From Lateolabrax maculatus (Eukaryota > Chordata > Actinopteri > Acropomatiformes > Lateolabracidae), in NCBI GenBank assembly GCA_031216445.1, contig CM062214.1:27868501-27932500 (forward strand): DNA of 64,000 bases, in the 5' to 3' direction. A program made the translations under genes and the position numbers. Positions within the stretch are counted from its first letter, which is position 1. Each line of letters begins with the position of its first letter. Below the pieces are notes generated by a model. It was given only the letters and a program-made list of their open reading frames with translations, did no database searches and was not told where the DNA came from. Of the stretch, positions 23,814 through 35,160 are shown one piece after another.

Positions 23814-25840
23814 TGTGAGTGTGTGTATGAGTGTGTGTGAGTGTGTGTGTGAGTGTGTGTGGCTTTGCTTTGTTTCTCCATAACAACCGTCTGTGTTGTG
23901 TTTCCTGCCTGTTGTAGACCTTCTGAAGTATTCCTGCGTATAGAGAATGAATTAAAGGATAATTCCCACTGATCTCCTCTCTGATCCGATCAATCTGACA
24001 TGCATCACAGTTTAAGTTGTTAATTACATTTTTGTTGAAGTCCACGCGTGCTCAGTAATTTCCTGCATTTCCCAGAGTGCATTTCAGAAGGCCACAGGAA
24101 AGCAGTTCTGTGTGATATATTTAACACTTTAACACTATGATCTCTGTTGTTGTGTGGGAACGTTTTGGATCATTTGAACAGTTAATGAGATGAAACCGTG
24201 TGAGAAGTTCAGAGGGGAACAAACGTCTCAAGACAACATGGTTTAATCTTTCACTGTGTGTCAGTCCGGGCAGGTTTATTTCTGCAGCGCCTTTCTACAA
24301 CAAGGCATTTCAAAATAAAACAACTCTAAAACAATAGAAAACAGGAGAAGAATATTCCAATGCAGTTACTGTGCGGTGCAACAGATGAATAAATACATTT
24401 AATTTAATAAAATGCAGACCTGGTCCCAGGCGTGATCCCAGACCTGATGCATTTTATAAACTGATCATATGTGTTTTTATGTTAAATATTAATTAGTAAA
24501 TTAACTACAAATGTATTGGAGTAAAAAGTACAATATTCCCCTCTGAAATGGAGGGAAGTGGAAGTAGATCGAAGCAGACAGCAGCTCTGGTTCCAGTCCA
24601 GGTAAACTCATCTCAGCGTTTCCACTATAAAAATCTGAAATGCGTCTGCAGCGTCTCCACATCTGTCACCCTGTTGACGTCACTGGGAAGTTCAGGGTGA
24701 ATTCAGCAGAACATCTGTCAGCTCCACAGGAAGAAACACAGCAAGTCTTCAACCGAGACTACAGACACATTTCATTCACTCAAGTACTGTACCAAAGTAC
24801 AAATTTGAGGTATTTGAGTATTTCCATTTTATGCCACTTTCTCCTTCTCCTCCTCTACATCTCAGAGTAAATATTGTACTTTTCACTCCCCTACGTTTGT
24901 CTGACAGCTTTAGTTACTTCACAGATGACAGAGTTTCATCCCCTTCCTGTCAGGGAAAGTCATGTTTATGTATATAAATGTGGTGATGGTGAATGTTTGT
25001 GATGAACTGAAGGATGAAGAGTTCATTTATGGGTTGAGGAAATTCTCCTCCATAAGATAAATAAACTATTTTAAACCCTCTTGGATCAGCAGTAATATTA
25101 ATCCAAAAACATTGTATATAACACTGACAGGGACCATCATCACGATGACTTTTACTTTAGATGTTTTGCTGATTATATTCACATACTTTTAGTAGTGGAG
25201 TATTTTCACAGTGTGGTATTTGTACTTGTGCAGCAACGGATCTGATTCCACCACTGAAGCTGATGTACCATTTCCCACCAATAACAGCGTTTCCCAGTCC
25301 CTGTTAGAGTATCTGTGAGGAACTTTACATCCAAATATACCTAAAACTAATGAAAAGAAACAGTAAAATACTAATAACACCAATCAGTTGTCATTTAGTG
25401 AAGTTATAACAGCAGTACTGTTATTTGAGGGAGTGACTGTTGGATGATTTAATTAAATGTATTTTTTTTTTTTTTTTGTGAAATTCACTGATGAGAAATT
25501 AATAAAACATTTTAGATTTAGATAATAGCATCCTAGATATTACCATGTTAAAATGGTTTTATTAAATAAATGTTTTGGCTCAGAACGATAGATTATGAGT
25601 GAATATCTTCTGAATTACTGGAATAAATGTGTCACTCACTTCTTTATTTCTTCAATAAAATGAAAATAATAAATTGACCCAGAATAATCAACGCAACTAT
25701 CCCCAGGGTTTGCAGTCGATGCCAGAGCAGCCTCTCTCTGGTGCGAACTACGATATTTCCCGGTGGTTGTAATTCTATGCGTATTTCAAAATAGTGCGCT
25801 AATTTCCTTTAGCGCTTAGACTATTTGTTTCACGAGGTCA
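23734..25840. other. nox5 3' UTR and nox5-ambra1 intergenic region
   Basis: Beyond the GT tract and poly(A) signal candidates, the region is mainly a dispersed 'agtaaaagtac' element (about 24770-25256, ends 'caagtactgtaccaaagtac' and 'tctgattccaccactga') and AT-rich spacer with a T17 run near 25462. No coding signal is seen. Confidence 0.6.
23777..23861 (+). repeat. (GT)n microsatellite in nox5 3' UTR
   Basis: GT/GA-interrupted dinucleotide tract beginning 44 bases after the nox5 stop. A candidate ATTAAA poly(A) signal follows at 23951-23956, and an AATAAA at 24314-24319. Confidence 0.93.
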
Positions 25841-25849
25841 CCGGATGAC

Positions 25850-26600
25850 ACCGTGCAGACGGTGTTTTCCGGTGACCGGGGAGATGAGTGTCGGTGCGGT
25901 GGATCGGCTGCTCTCGGCGCTCTGTTGGTCCGCCTGAGAGCAGCTAGCTGGTTACGCAGCAGCAGCAGCAGCTTGGCGTCGGGCAGCTACCGAAACACCG
26001 GAGCGATCCTCCTCTCCGCCGCCGCCACGTTCACCGGGACGCCGTCCGCGGGGGTCAGTGGCCGCCGTTCAGTCGAGTGACCGCGGAACACCGATGTTAG
26101 TCTGCTTATTATCCGCAGCGGAGACGTTTTCCGTCGTTCTGGGCCGAGCCGCCGTTAGCTGAAGATAGCCTGTTAGCTCCGCCGCGATGGCTCCGCCGGG
26201 CAGCGGCTCCAGGAGGGAAGGTAGGCCCCGCACGGCGCTCCGCTCACACTCACTCACACCTGCACCCCGCACATCACACGGCACCAGTGTATTTCTGCCT
26301 CTGAGTCAACGCCACTTGTATTAAAAGCCCAGAATAACCGGTGGTTACCGGGCGGCGCGGCTCGGTGGCCGGAGACGGTCCGCAGGCGGCTCCTTTAGCT
26401 CGCTGCTTAGCTGCCTCGGAGCGGCTCGATAACATCTCCAGCTTTCAGATGAAAAACAACGTCTGAGCGGGTGTCATGTTGGCCAGAGTGGGTTAAAAAC
26501 AGTCATCCAGCCGACGGTGCGAGGCTGCGGGCGGTAACAGGCGGGCACTGCGCCCAGCTGAGCGCCACACTGCGCTGTTTATTTTGGTGTGGCTTTATCT
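25850..26600 (+). promoter_or_regulatory. ambra1: CpG-rich promoter and first non-coding exon of ambra1
   Basis: A sharp rise in G+C and CpG over the AT-rich flanks, with many CGCC/GCGG words, marks a CpG-island promoter. A likely first exon ends at 26220 (GGAAG|GTAGGC). It contains an ATG at 26186 that opens a short upstream frame and would terminate a few codons into the next exon. No TATA box is evident. The exact transcription start cannot be placed. Confidence 0.6.
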
Positions 26601-29600
26601 AAAATGGCTTGTATGTCTGATTTAAAACAGGCCGAGGTCGGACTGTGAGGCAGCTGTGTTCAGTCTGTGATGCTGTGCTGATGAGCTGCTCCATGAGGTG
26701 TTCAGGCTCCGGGAGGATTAATGCTGGGGTCATTTAAACCTGCCTGTGTTTCATGTTAAAGGAGTGTTTGTGTGCTGTGGACACTTCAGGTGCAGATTCA
26801 GGTGATGGCTGTCAGACTTCAGAGTATTTCATCTTTCTGTGTGTAGCAGGTTGTATTGTGTGGTGTGAATAACTAAAGTTGGTCAGTTTCACTGGATGGT
26901 GTGAAGTCTGAATTTAAACATTACAGTTTGAGTTGTGTACAGAGGAAAAACTCTTCTGGCCTGATGTTGTTGTGTTTTAAAGGCCTGGGTTGATTTTATA
27001 GGCTGTTCTTTTCATTATTCATTAATCAACTGAGGTTTCTAACATTTGTCCTGTTAAAGTTGTTTTTCCTTTTCTGAATCGAGGCTGTAAGGACAAACGG
27101 GGCGATGCTCCACAGACTGTAAAGCCCCGGAGGCAAATTTAGGTTTTTGTGATTTGATTATTTTCTCCATAAATCACTTGGTCTATTAAATGCCAGAAAA
27201 TATTAAAGTAAAAATGCTTTCCTGAAGCCAAATGTCTTGATTGTCCAACCAACAGCCCAAAACCTTCTGACATTCAGTTCACCACCACAAAAGACAAAGA
27301 GAAGCAGCAAATCATCACAACTGAACTATATTTGGTGCTTTTGGTTGAAAAATTACCTAAATAATTAAATTATTTTTGAAACCAGATCAATTGTTTCAGC
27401 ACTTATGGATTTTTGTGATTGAATGAAACAAATGTCTGTTTCTGTTTAATATAGTGTAATGTGTAATATAAATAGTTAATCGATTAGTCAACGGACATAA
27501 AATGAGTTGCAGCCAAATTTAATAATTAATTGTTAGTCATTTATCAAATAAATGTCAAACATTTTCTGGTTCCAGCTCCTCAAACGTGAGGAGTTCTGGC
27601 TCTTTTCTGTTTTATATCCCAACAAACTGAATCTCTTTGGGTTTGTGACTGTTGACATTTGAAGATTTCATCTTTTGGTTTTCTGAGATCTTAAAGCCCA
27701 ATTATTCAATGAATCAAACGGATGAATCGATAATGGGAGTCACGGTCAGTTGCAGCCCTAAAATAAACCCGAGCTGAGTTCACATTCTTGTCCAGGCATT
27801 GGTGTGTTTTTGTCCTTACACTTTATTTATCCTAGTGAAAGTTGAGTGAACTCCACTCTCCCCTCAGCCCCACTGTCCTCCACATTCACACTGTTCCAAA
27901 ATATTCCAAACATTCACAGTGGGATCCGGGCAGTGAGACCGCCGAGCGCTGCTGCCGGCCACTGAGCTGCTCCACTGGAGCAGGTGGGATCAAGGACGGC
28001 CCCATGAAAGCTGTTGAGAGATCGAACCTCATTAGCTGGTGCCTCGCCTCCACGTTTCCCAGCAAGCCCCGGAGATCCAAACATGGGCTTTTTTTTAAGT
28101 TACAGTCCCGTTTCTGTAACCTTCAGACCGCTGAGATGTTGACGTTAAAGGACGTGGCAGGAAGCAGTTTGTGATGTGCTGTGTCACAGAGCTGTAATGT
28201 GAAGAGCTGCCTCTGATCCCGGAGCATGGTGTTGATCTGAGTGTTGATCCGTGTTTGGTTGTTTTCATTGGAACTAAACTTCAGGCCTACTGCGTTTGTT
28301 TTTTATGAGACTTGTGTCACATTTAGTGTTTTGCAGGAGCACTTTTGCCAACTCAGAAAGCTACAGGGTTCTTTTCACATCTCACAAAAGTAGTTTTTAT
28401 TAACACGCGTTGCAGCTACTCAGTAATATTGATGTGAAACCAGCTTTGTGTCTGTAATGTTTGTGTCTGTAACAAAATTATAGGGCTGCAACGCCATCAA
28501 ATGTCTTGTTCAAACCCCAAAGACATCCAGTCTACTATAATGCAAGTCAAGGAGAAGCAACGCCGTTACAAACGTTGAACAGTGATCTCAGCGATTAATC
28601 CGTTATGAATATTTTCCAATTAATTGTAGATTAATTTAAAGTATTTGTCGCAGCTGATATTGAGCTCTCCCTTTGTGTGGGGTCGGATCTGATCTTTGCT
28701 GCCGTGCATGCTGGTATTTCTGGCAGCACCTTAACTGCGGAAATGATCCAAAACTCTGGAAGGAAAAACAACCCAAACCTGGCAGGACGGACACTGAAGT
28801 CGACAGTACGCTGTAAATTACAGAGAGTTTGGTGTGTTTGTTGAGACTAATTGCAGCTTTGCAAACAGCATTAAGTATCACATTTGACTGTAAGTGCTGC
28901 TGTGTGTCTGACTGGTTCGCAGAATTCATCTCAACTTTCTTACTGTCAACAATGTCATGTAGTCAGATCACTTCTACTGCACGGCAGCAGCACGCAGAGG
29001 GCTCAACCAGTCAACTTTAGGAAAATGAGTTTCCATTGATTAACATGTTTTCTAAATTAATAGTAATATTTGTTACTGTTTGGTCAATTCAGGTTATATT
29101 TTACTGCTTATTTATTTATCTTGCCAGTCTGGTCAATGAGTTTTCAGCAGCGTTTGTCACCAGTTCTTTAATCATACCCTGCATATGATGGTCTGTTGGT
29201 ATAGTTAATAAACACAATGAAATAAGGACCAAATTATGGCTGCAACTGTGTCAAAATAGTGGAAAAATCCCCATCACAAATTCTCTGAGGCCACGGTGAC
29301 GTCTTCAGATGTCTTGTTTGAAACAAGTCACCTCATCTGACATGAGCTGATTCTCTGGAAACAGAGAGGTTTTGACAGTTTTTTTTACTATTTTTTGCTT
29401 GAAAAATGACTGAAGGGTCACTCTGTGTCAAACCGGACAGAATCCAGGAAAGTGGTTACAGCACCGTCTCAGGTTTTGTTTGTTCAGATTAAGTTTGTCT
29501 GTATGTTTCGGGCCTGTTAAATGTTTCTGTTCAGTGTTTTACATGTTTTGTGAAGCCATGTTTGGGTGTTAATATCTCGAAAAATGTTATTCCTAAAACC

Positions 29601-30715
29601 ACCAAAGCTTGTAGGATGAAAGACAAACATGTTCTCATATGACTGAACCATTAAAAGTTTGGAAAAAAGGGTATTATAAACCCATTTTTTGCCCCTGTAT
29701 GATATTAATCATAATACAACCTTTTACTAATTTTGTGCCAATGTTTGAGGCCTTTTCCACTGATGGACATGAAGATATTAAGAATAAAATGCGGCGTGGA
29801 AGCATCTTCTGGTCAGTTTCATAGGAGCAAATGGTATGTGGTTAACTGGCCGTTCATTATGTAGACGAGGTTTCAACAGAATCTGAGACGGTGCCACAGC
29901 AACCTTATCTGATTGAACACAGAACAGCCCTTAAACGATTAGTCGATTATCAGATTATCTGTTGATTGGTCAATCTAATCACACCTAAACCAAGACATGC
30001 TTGATTTTTAAACACAGATGTGAACATGTGTAATGTTGCGACGCCGTGGGCTCTGGACAACTGTGATGGGCATCTTCTGCCATTTCATAGACCAACCACT
30101 AATAGACTAATCAGAAGATTAATCAGTAATGAGAATAATTGTCAGTTGCAGCCCTACATTCACCTTTGCTTTCACTTCTAATAGGTGGTTTAAATAATTG
30201 GGTTTACTGGATTTAGATCTGTGTCATTGCGTGTGTGATGTCGTGGTTTCCTGCGCTGAAGCTGCTGTGCATCATGCAGCAGTGACCAAAACTGTAATCT
30301 ACTGATTATTTTCTTGATTAATCAGTTGATCCTTCTATAAAAATATCAGAAATCAGTGAAAAGTGCCCAGTACAAGTTCCCATGGTGCAAGTTAATGAAT
30401 TCAAACATTCCAAAAGCCTAAAATATTCAGTTAACAATGAGAGAAAACAAAGAAAAAGTGAATATTTGTCATTTATGCTTGAAAATAAGGCGGCGTGAAG
30501 TCCAGTGATGATCCGGCAGGTTCACCCTCCAACCTCTTTCTCCTTAAACAAACTACATGTTACAGTATCACATAGTCAGAGTAACTAGAGTTCCTTTAAC
30601 ATTGTTTTCTTATGTCTTTGGCAAAGTGTGTGTTGGGTTTATTAAGCAACATGACCCGTGCTCGTGACACAGTGGCCAACTTCCTCTCATATGTATTCTG
30701 CTCTCCCTCTCTCAG
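26221..30715 (+). other. ambra1: ambra1 first intron
   Basis: A 4.5-kb intron whose first 400 bp remain CpG-rich. It contains several AGCTGCAAC-type element copies (27140-27763, 28482-28640, 29221-29420, 29925-30155, 30290-30490). An open frame at 27842-28174 has no recognisable homology and no clear flanking splice pair in phase. Confidence 0.55.
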
Positions 30716-30789
30716 CCTAGACTCTGCATGGCGACGGACTGGCAGCAGTGGGAGTGAGCAGCCAATCAGCCAAGGCCACCGGTAGCAAC
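30716..30789 (+). promoter_or_regulatory. ambra1: ambra1 exon 2 leader with upstream ATGs
   Basis: Acceptor CTCAG at 30711-30715, with an alternative CCTAG five bases on. The leader has an ATG at 30728 opening a 9-codon frame (MATDWQQWE, stop). The frame begun at 26186 also closes here (TAG at 30718 or 30785, depending on acceptor). The main start at 30790 (GCAACATGG) follows. Confidence 0.6.
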
Positions 30790-33700
30790 ATGGCGTCCCG
30801 TCAGAGGAACTCGGTCCGGATCCTGTCCAGCCGGGAGCGAGGCTCCCAGACCTTTGGCTCGCAGAGGCTCCTGCAGCTGCTGGTGGAGGAGAAAGTCCGC
30901 TGGATGAAATGGCAGAGTCAGGTAACATGAGTTCGACTCACGAGTTTATCCCCACATGAGGTGAACAAGAAGTCATCTTAAACCCTGTCAGACATGCAGC
31001 CTACTTACTATTTGTTTTATTCTACAGAGACATTTCAACCTCAAATCTGTGAATACAGAACAGCTTTCAAAGAGTATATTAGAGTTTAACTTTAACTTTA
31101 AGTGAGGGCTGCATGAAATGTCTTTTCAGTCACATTGCAGGACGCATGAGGTCAAGTGAGGCAAATCACCTCAAACACGTCCGGCCACGAGGTTTTTGCT
31201 GCTTGATGCAAAAGGAAAACCTTTTCCCTTAGTAACCTACAAGAAAAGTCTGTCTGATATTACATGATTTAGTCTGATTTAAGGGTTTGATCAGTTCCCA
31301 GGGTGCTCTGGTGAAGAGCTGCACTTCATCAGTTTATCAGACAACCACAGCGGGACCCGCTATGCACTACCACAACCTGAAAATCAGTTATCAGAACTTT
31401 ACTTTTCAGGATGTGATGAAAGAAAGACAAGAAGAAAAAACACACACACAGAAAAAGTCAGTACGTGTATTCACTCTCAATTCCCAACAACCATCCATCC
31501 ATGTATACATTCAAATTCATATTATTCACTGGTCTTTTTCTCCCTTACTACGAGGGAGGTGAATCCTAATAAATACAAAGCTAACAAAGGGTGGAGGTTA
31601 AATAACCGATCGATATTAAATCATAGGGGAAAAAATAGATGAACAAATGCACGATAATAATGCTGCTAATAAACAAAGAGCAGTTATCTTTAATATTGTA
31701 CTAAGTTTACTTGTCTTCATGTCAGACGACCTAATTTGGGGTTTTTCTGAATGAAATGAACTTGTGGTTCATTAATTTTTAAAACATACATGATTCCTGT
31801 ACAGCTGTTTTTTCAGGACAGGACAGAAGAAGTGGCTGTAATCAGCATGGATTCTCCACAGTCCCTCCAGCTCTGTGGTGTTACAGGATGTTAGGATTTA
31901 ACTTGTTCAACAGGTGTCACAACTGACTTATATCTTCTCAATCAGTTTCTTCTTTCCTTCTTCTTTTCTCTCTCAGTTCCTCTAGTTTGTCGTCACTTTC
32001 GAAGACATTATATAGTTCTAAAATTTTGATGCTTGACACTAACACACCAAAGACTTTTCTTCTGTGTATCACTGTTCTCCATTTATCTAATCTTAAATGA
32101 GGACGTGGCCATATTGTCCTCTGTTGTCTATAAACTGTCCAAATATGTTTGGCTCTTTTTGATTTTCCTCTTTGTTCGGAGTGAAGTCGGCATCTTCTCC
32201 TTATTCATCTCAATAGCAGCAGTTCATCAGGAATCTTTAGGTCCCTCCTGACTGTTTTGGTTGTTTGATAAACTGATAATGTCGTCTAGAGGCGGCCGTT
32301 TAGTGCGTGTATTCCCGTTATCAGCAGCTCTTAGTGGTTAAAAGTTTAAAAGTTCCTGTCGCAGGCTCCTCCGTGCCTTAATGTAAGAAATACTGAAAGT
32401 ATCCAGACCTCTCTATACTCACATCTTGCTGGATGAACCAGTTTGTTGCTTGAGTTTGAGAGTTTTACCATCCGGGGTTTCTGGGAGTTTGTTTCAGATG
32501 TGTTGAGCATAGAAAGTGAACGTTGCCTCTGCAGCTTCAGTTTGGACTCTGAGGGCAGGAACACGGCTGCTTCTAACCGATCATATGGCAGTCATTGAGG
32601 AACAGACCAAAATAGTCTCGGCAGGGTTATTTGGGTTGAACAGGCCGCATGCTATCGAATAACCCCCCCCCCCCCCCATCAAACTGAAGAGGATCCTCAT
32701 TAGCTTCTGCTGATGTGGTTTCTCGTCCTGTAACTTTACTACGTGCTCTCCCCTCGTTACACACCGCACATGCTTTGGCTTTAAATGACATGGTGGTGAT
32801 AGGTGCTGGGTGTTTTATGTGATGAGTGTAAGTGACAGCAGATATGAGCTCCCTGACTGTAAACTTCTCATACTGCCAGAGGAGTGACAGGGTGGAAGAT
32901 TTATGTCTGTTTTTATTTATTTATTTATTTCTAATACATTCCCTGAAATAGTGATTTAATTTATTCTGTGATAAATGTCAATATTGACAATGTAAGAATA
33001 AAGACTGGATAATATGTGTAATGCAAACAATGGCTGACGTATCTCGTTACTACAAACTGCTTCAGACATTATTAATCAAACCGCAACAGTCAGTCCCCCC
33101 CCCACCTCTGTCTCCCCCCCTCTCTCACCCCCCCCCCCAACCCACCTCCAGTATGTCCTCTCTGCACCAACACTGGCCTTATTGTGTATGCACCTCTGAA
33201 GCCGGGTCGCACCATGAGACTATTGACATGTTGCCCAGTGAGGCCTGTTCAGAATAAATGTCCAGTCTCCGGCCGTCCCACCAGGAAGCTGTTCAGTCCG
33301 GGCTGCGAGGGCAGAAGCTGGAGATCGCAAACGGCCGGAGATCGCAAAAGCCGATCTGCCTGTCGGAGACATTTCCAGTTCATTATGTGATGGCAGAATA
33401 GGAGCTCTGCCTCTCAGAGTGATGGCGATGTACAACATTGTGATGCTTTTTAAACCATCAGACAGGAACACTTGGGAGAGGATGAGTCACCTGGCAGCCA
33501 TTTCCACATTGTTTAAAATTAAATAAAAAGATTCACATTCACACACATTTGAGCCACATCAGTAGAGATTAGAGTGTGGTGCAGAATCCTCAATATTATT
33601 ACATTTGTGTTGTGGTGGAATGTAAATTAACTTTCGGACCCAGAACCGACTTTGTCCAGAAACATAATGTAGTGTTGATCGTTTGGGTCACCTAGGTTTG

Positions 33701-35160
33701 ATTGATACTGTTCTCTCCCTTTATTGACTTGTACTCTAGAACTACAACATGGTTGTGAATCCACTTAACCGAGTATGAAAACGTTTGTGCCCCTGACAGA
33801 AAGTGGAGCTGCCGGACAGCCCTCGGTCAACGTTCCTGCTGGCGTTCAGCCCTGACAGGTGAGAACATCCTCACACACTTTGGAAATTACTCTGGAAATG
33901 TACTTAATGGAACTCTATCAGACTAAAATTGTAAAAGTACAGGGTGCAGCACAGTGAGTATTTCAGCTCTTTGTAGCTGGAAAACCAAAACGCTTGTTTT
34001 TAATGTGTGAATTTGTTTCCTGAGTGTTTATTAACTGAAGGTGATATTTATTAAATAGTCACCTGTTTTGCTTCTCGTAGGACCCTTATGGCTTCCACAC
34101 ACGTCAACCACAACATTTATATAACGGAGGTGAAGACTGGAAAGTGCCTACATTCCTTAGTGGGCCACCGTAGAACCCCCTGGTGTGTGACCTTTCACCC
34201 CACGATCCCCGGCCTGGTGGCCTCCGGGTGCCTTGATGGCGAAGTCCGGATCTGGGACCTGCATGTGAGTATCACCCTCTGGAGCAGTGGGGGGGGGGGC
34301 TCAAAACTGCTCTCGCTTGCTTAAAATAAAGTGATTAAAAAGACCAATGTAAGGATTTGCTGTACTGAAGTTAAGAAAATTAGCCCTTTAAATACAAACG
34401 AAGAATAACGAAGAGTATGTGTTCTTTCTGCAGGGCGGTAGTGAGAGTTGGTTTACAGAGAGCAATGTTGCCATCGCATCTCTGGCTTTCCACCCGACTG
34501 CTCAGCTCCTCCTGATCGCCACCAACAACGAGCTTCACTTCTGGGACTGGAGCCGACCAGAGCCCTTCGCCGTGGTCAAGACGGGCAGCGACACGGAGAG
34601 AGTCCGGTGGGTGCTCAAACAACTTGTAGCTTTATTTCAAAATATATTATTTTACTTCACCAACAAACCATATATCATATACCATGTTATAACCACACTT
34701 TTATTTTGTGGTAGAGAGAATCAGGTCTTTATTTCTAATTTCCCGTTTCCCCAGTTAATACAAACTCATCATTTCCTCCATGTCTACCTGTTGTCGTAAT
34801 AAATTGCACCTATAGGAAGGCTTTTACTGTGAAAAAACAGCAGGAAGTTTTGAGTTTTTTTGACAGTAGCTTGACATGGATCAGGATTACGGCAAAGAAG
34901 AAACAACTGGAATTAATTAGAATATGAAAACATGTATTTCTGTTAAAAATAGAACATTTTCTGAGCAGAGTGGGGAGTTTAACATGACTGTTAGTGGAAA
35001 TGGACATTATCCTGAATTTACCTCGTGAGCTATTGTACGCTACAGAATCTTGTGTTTTACTTTGTCATTTATTTGTCTTCGTGTCCTTTTCAGGTTGGTG
35101 AGGTTTGATCCTCTTGGTCACAACCTGCTAACGGCGATAGTGAATCCGTCGAATCAGCAG
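30790..35160 (+). other. ambra1: ambra1 coding exons 1-5: N-terminal half of the WD40 propeller
   Basis: Encodes LLQLLVEEKVRWMKWQSQ (DDB1-contact helix region), STFLLAFSPDRTLMASTHVN, HRRTPWCVTFHPTIPGLVAS, CLDGEVRIWDLHGGSESWF, SLAFHPTAQLLLIATNNELH, FWDWSR and RLVRFDPLGHNLLTAIVNPS. WD-like blades are clear. Near identity to human AMBRA1 from memory. The intron 30922-33799 (2.9 kb) has poly-C tracts at 32661-32677 and 33093-33141 and no coding signal. Confidence 0.94.

Noticed and set aside
27842..28174. 110-codon frame in the first ambra1 intron
   Set aside because: No recognisable domain and no phase-compatible splice pair; compatible with chance.
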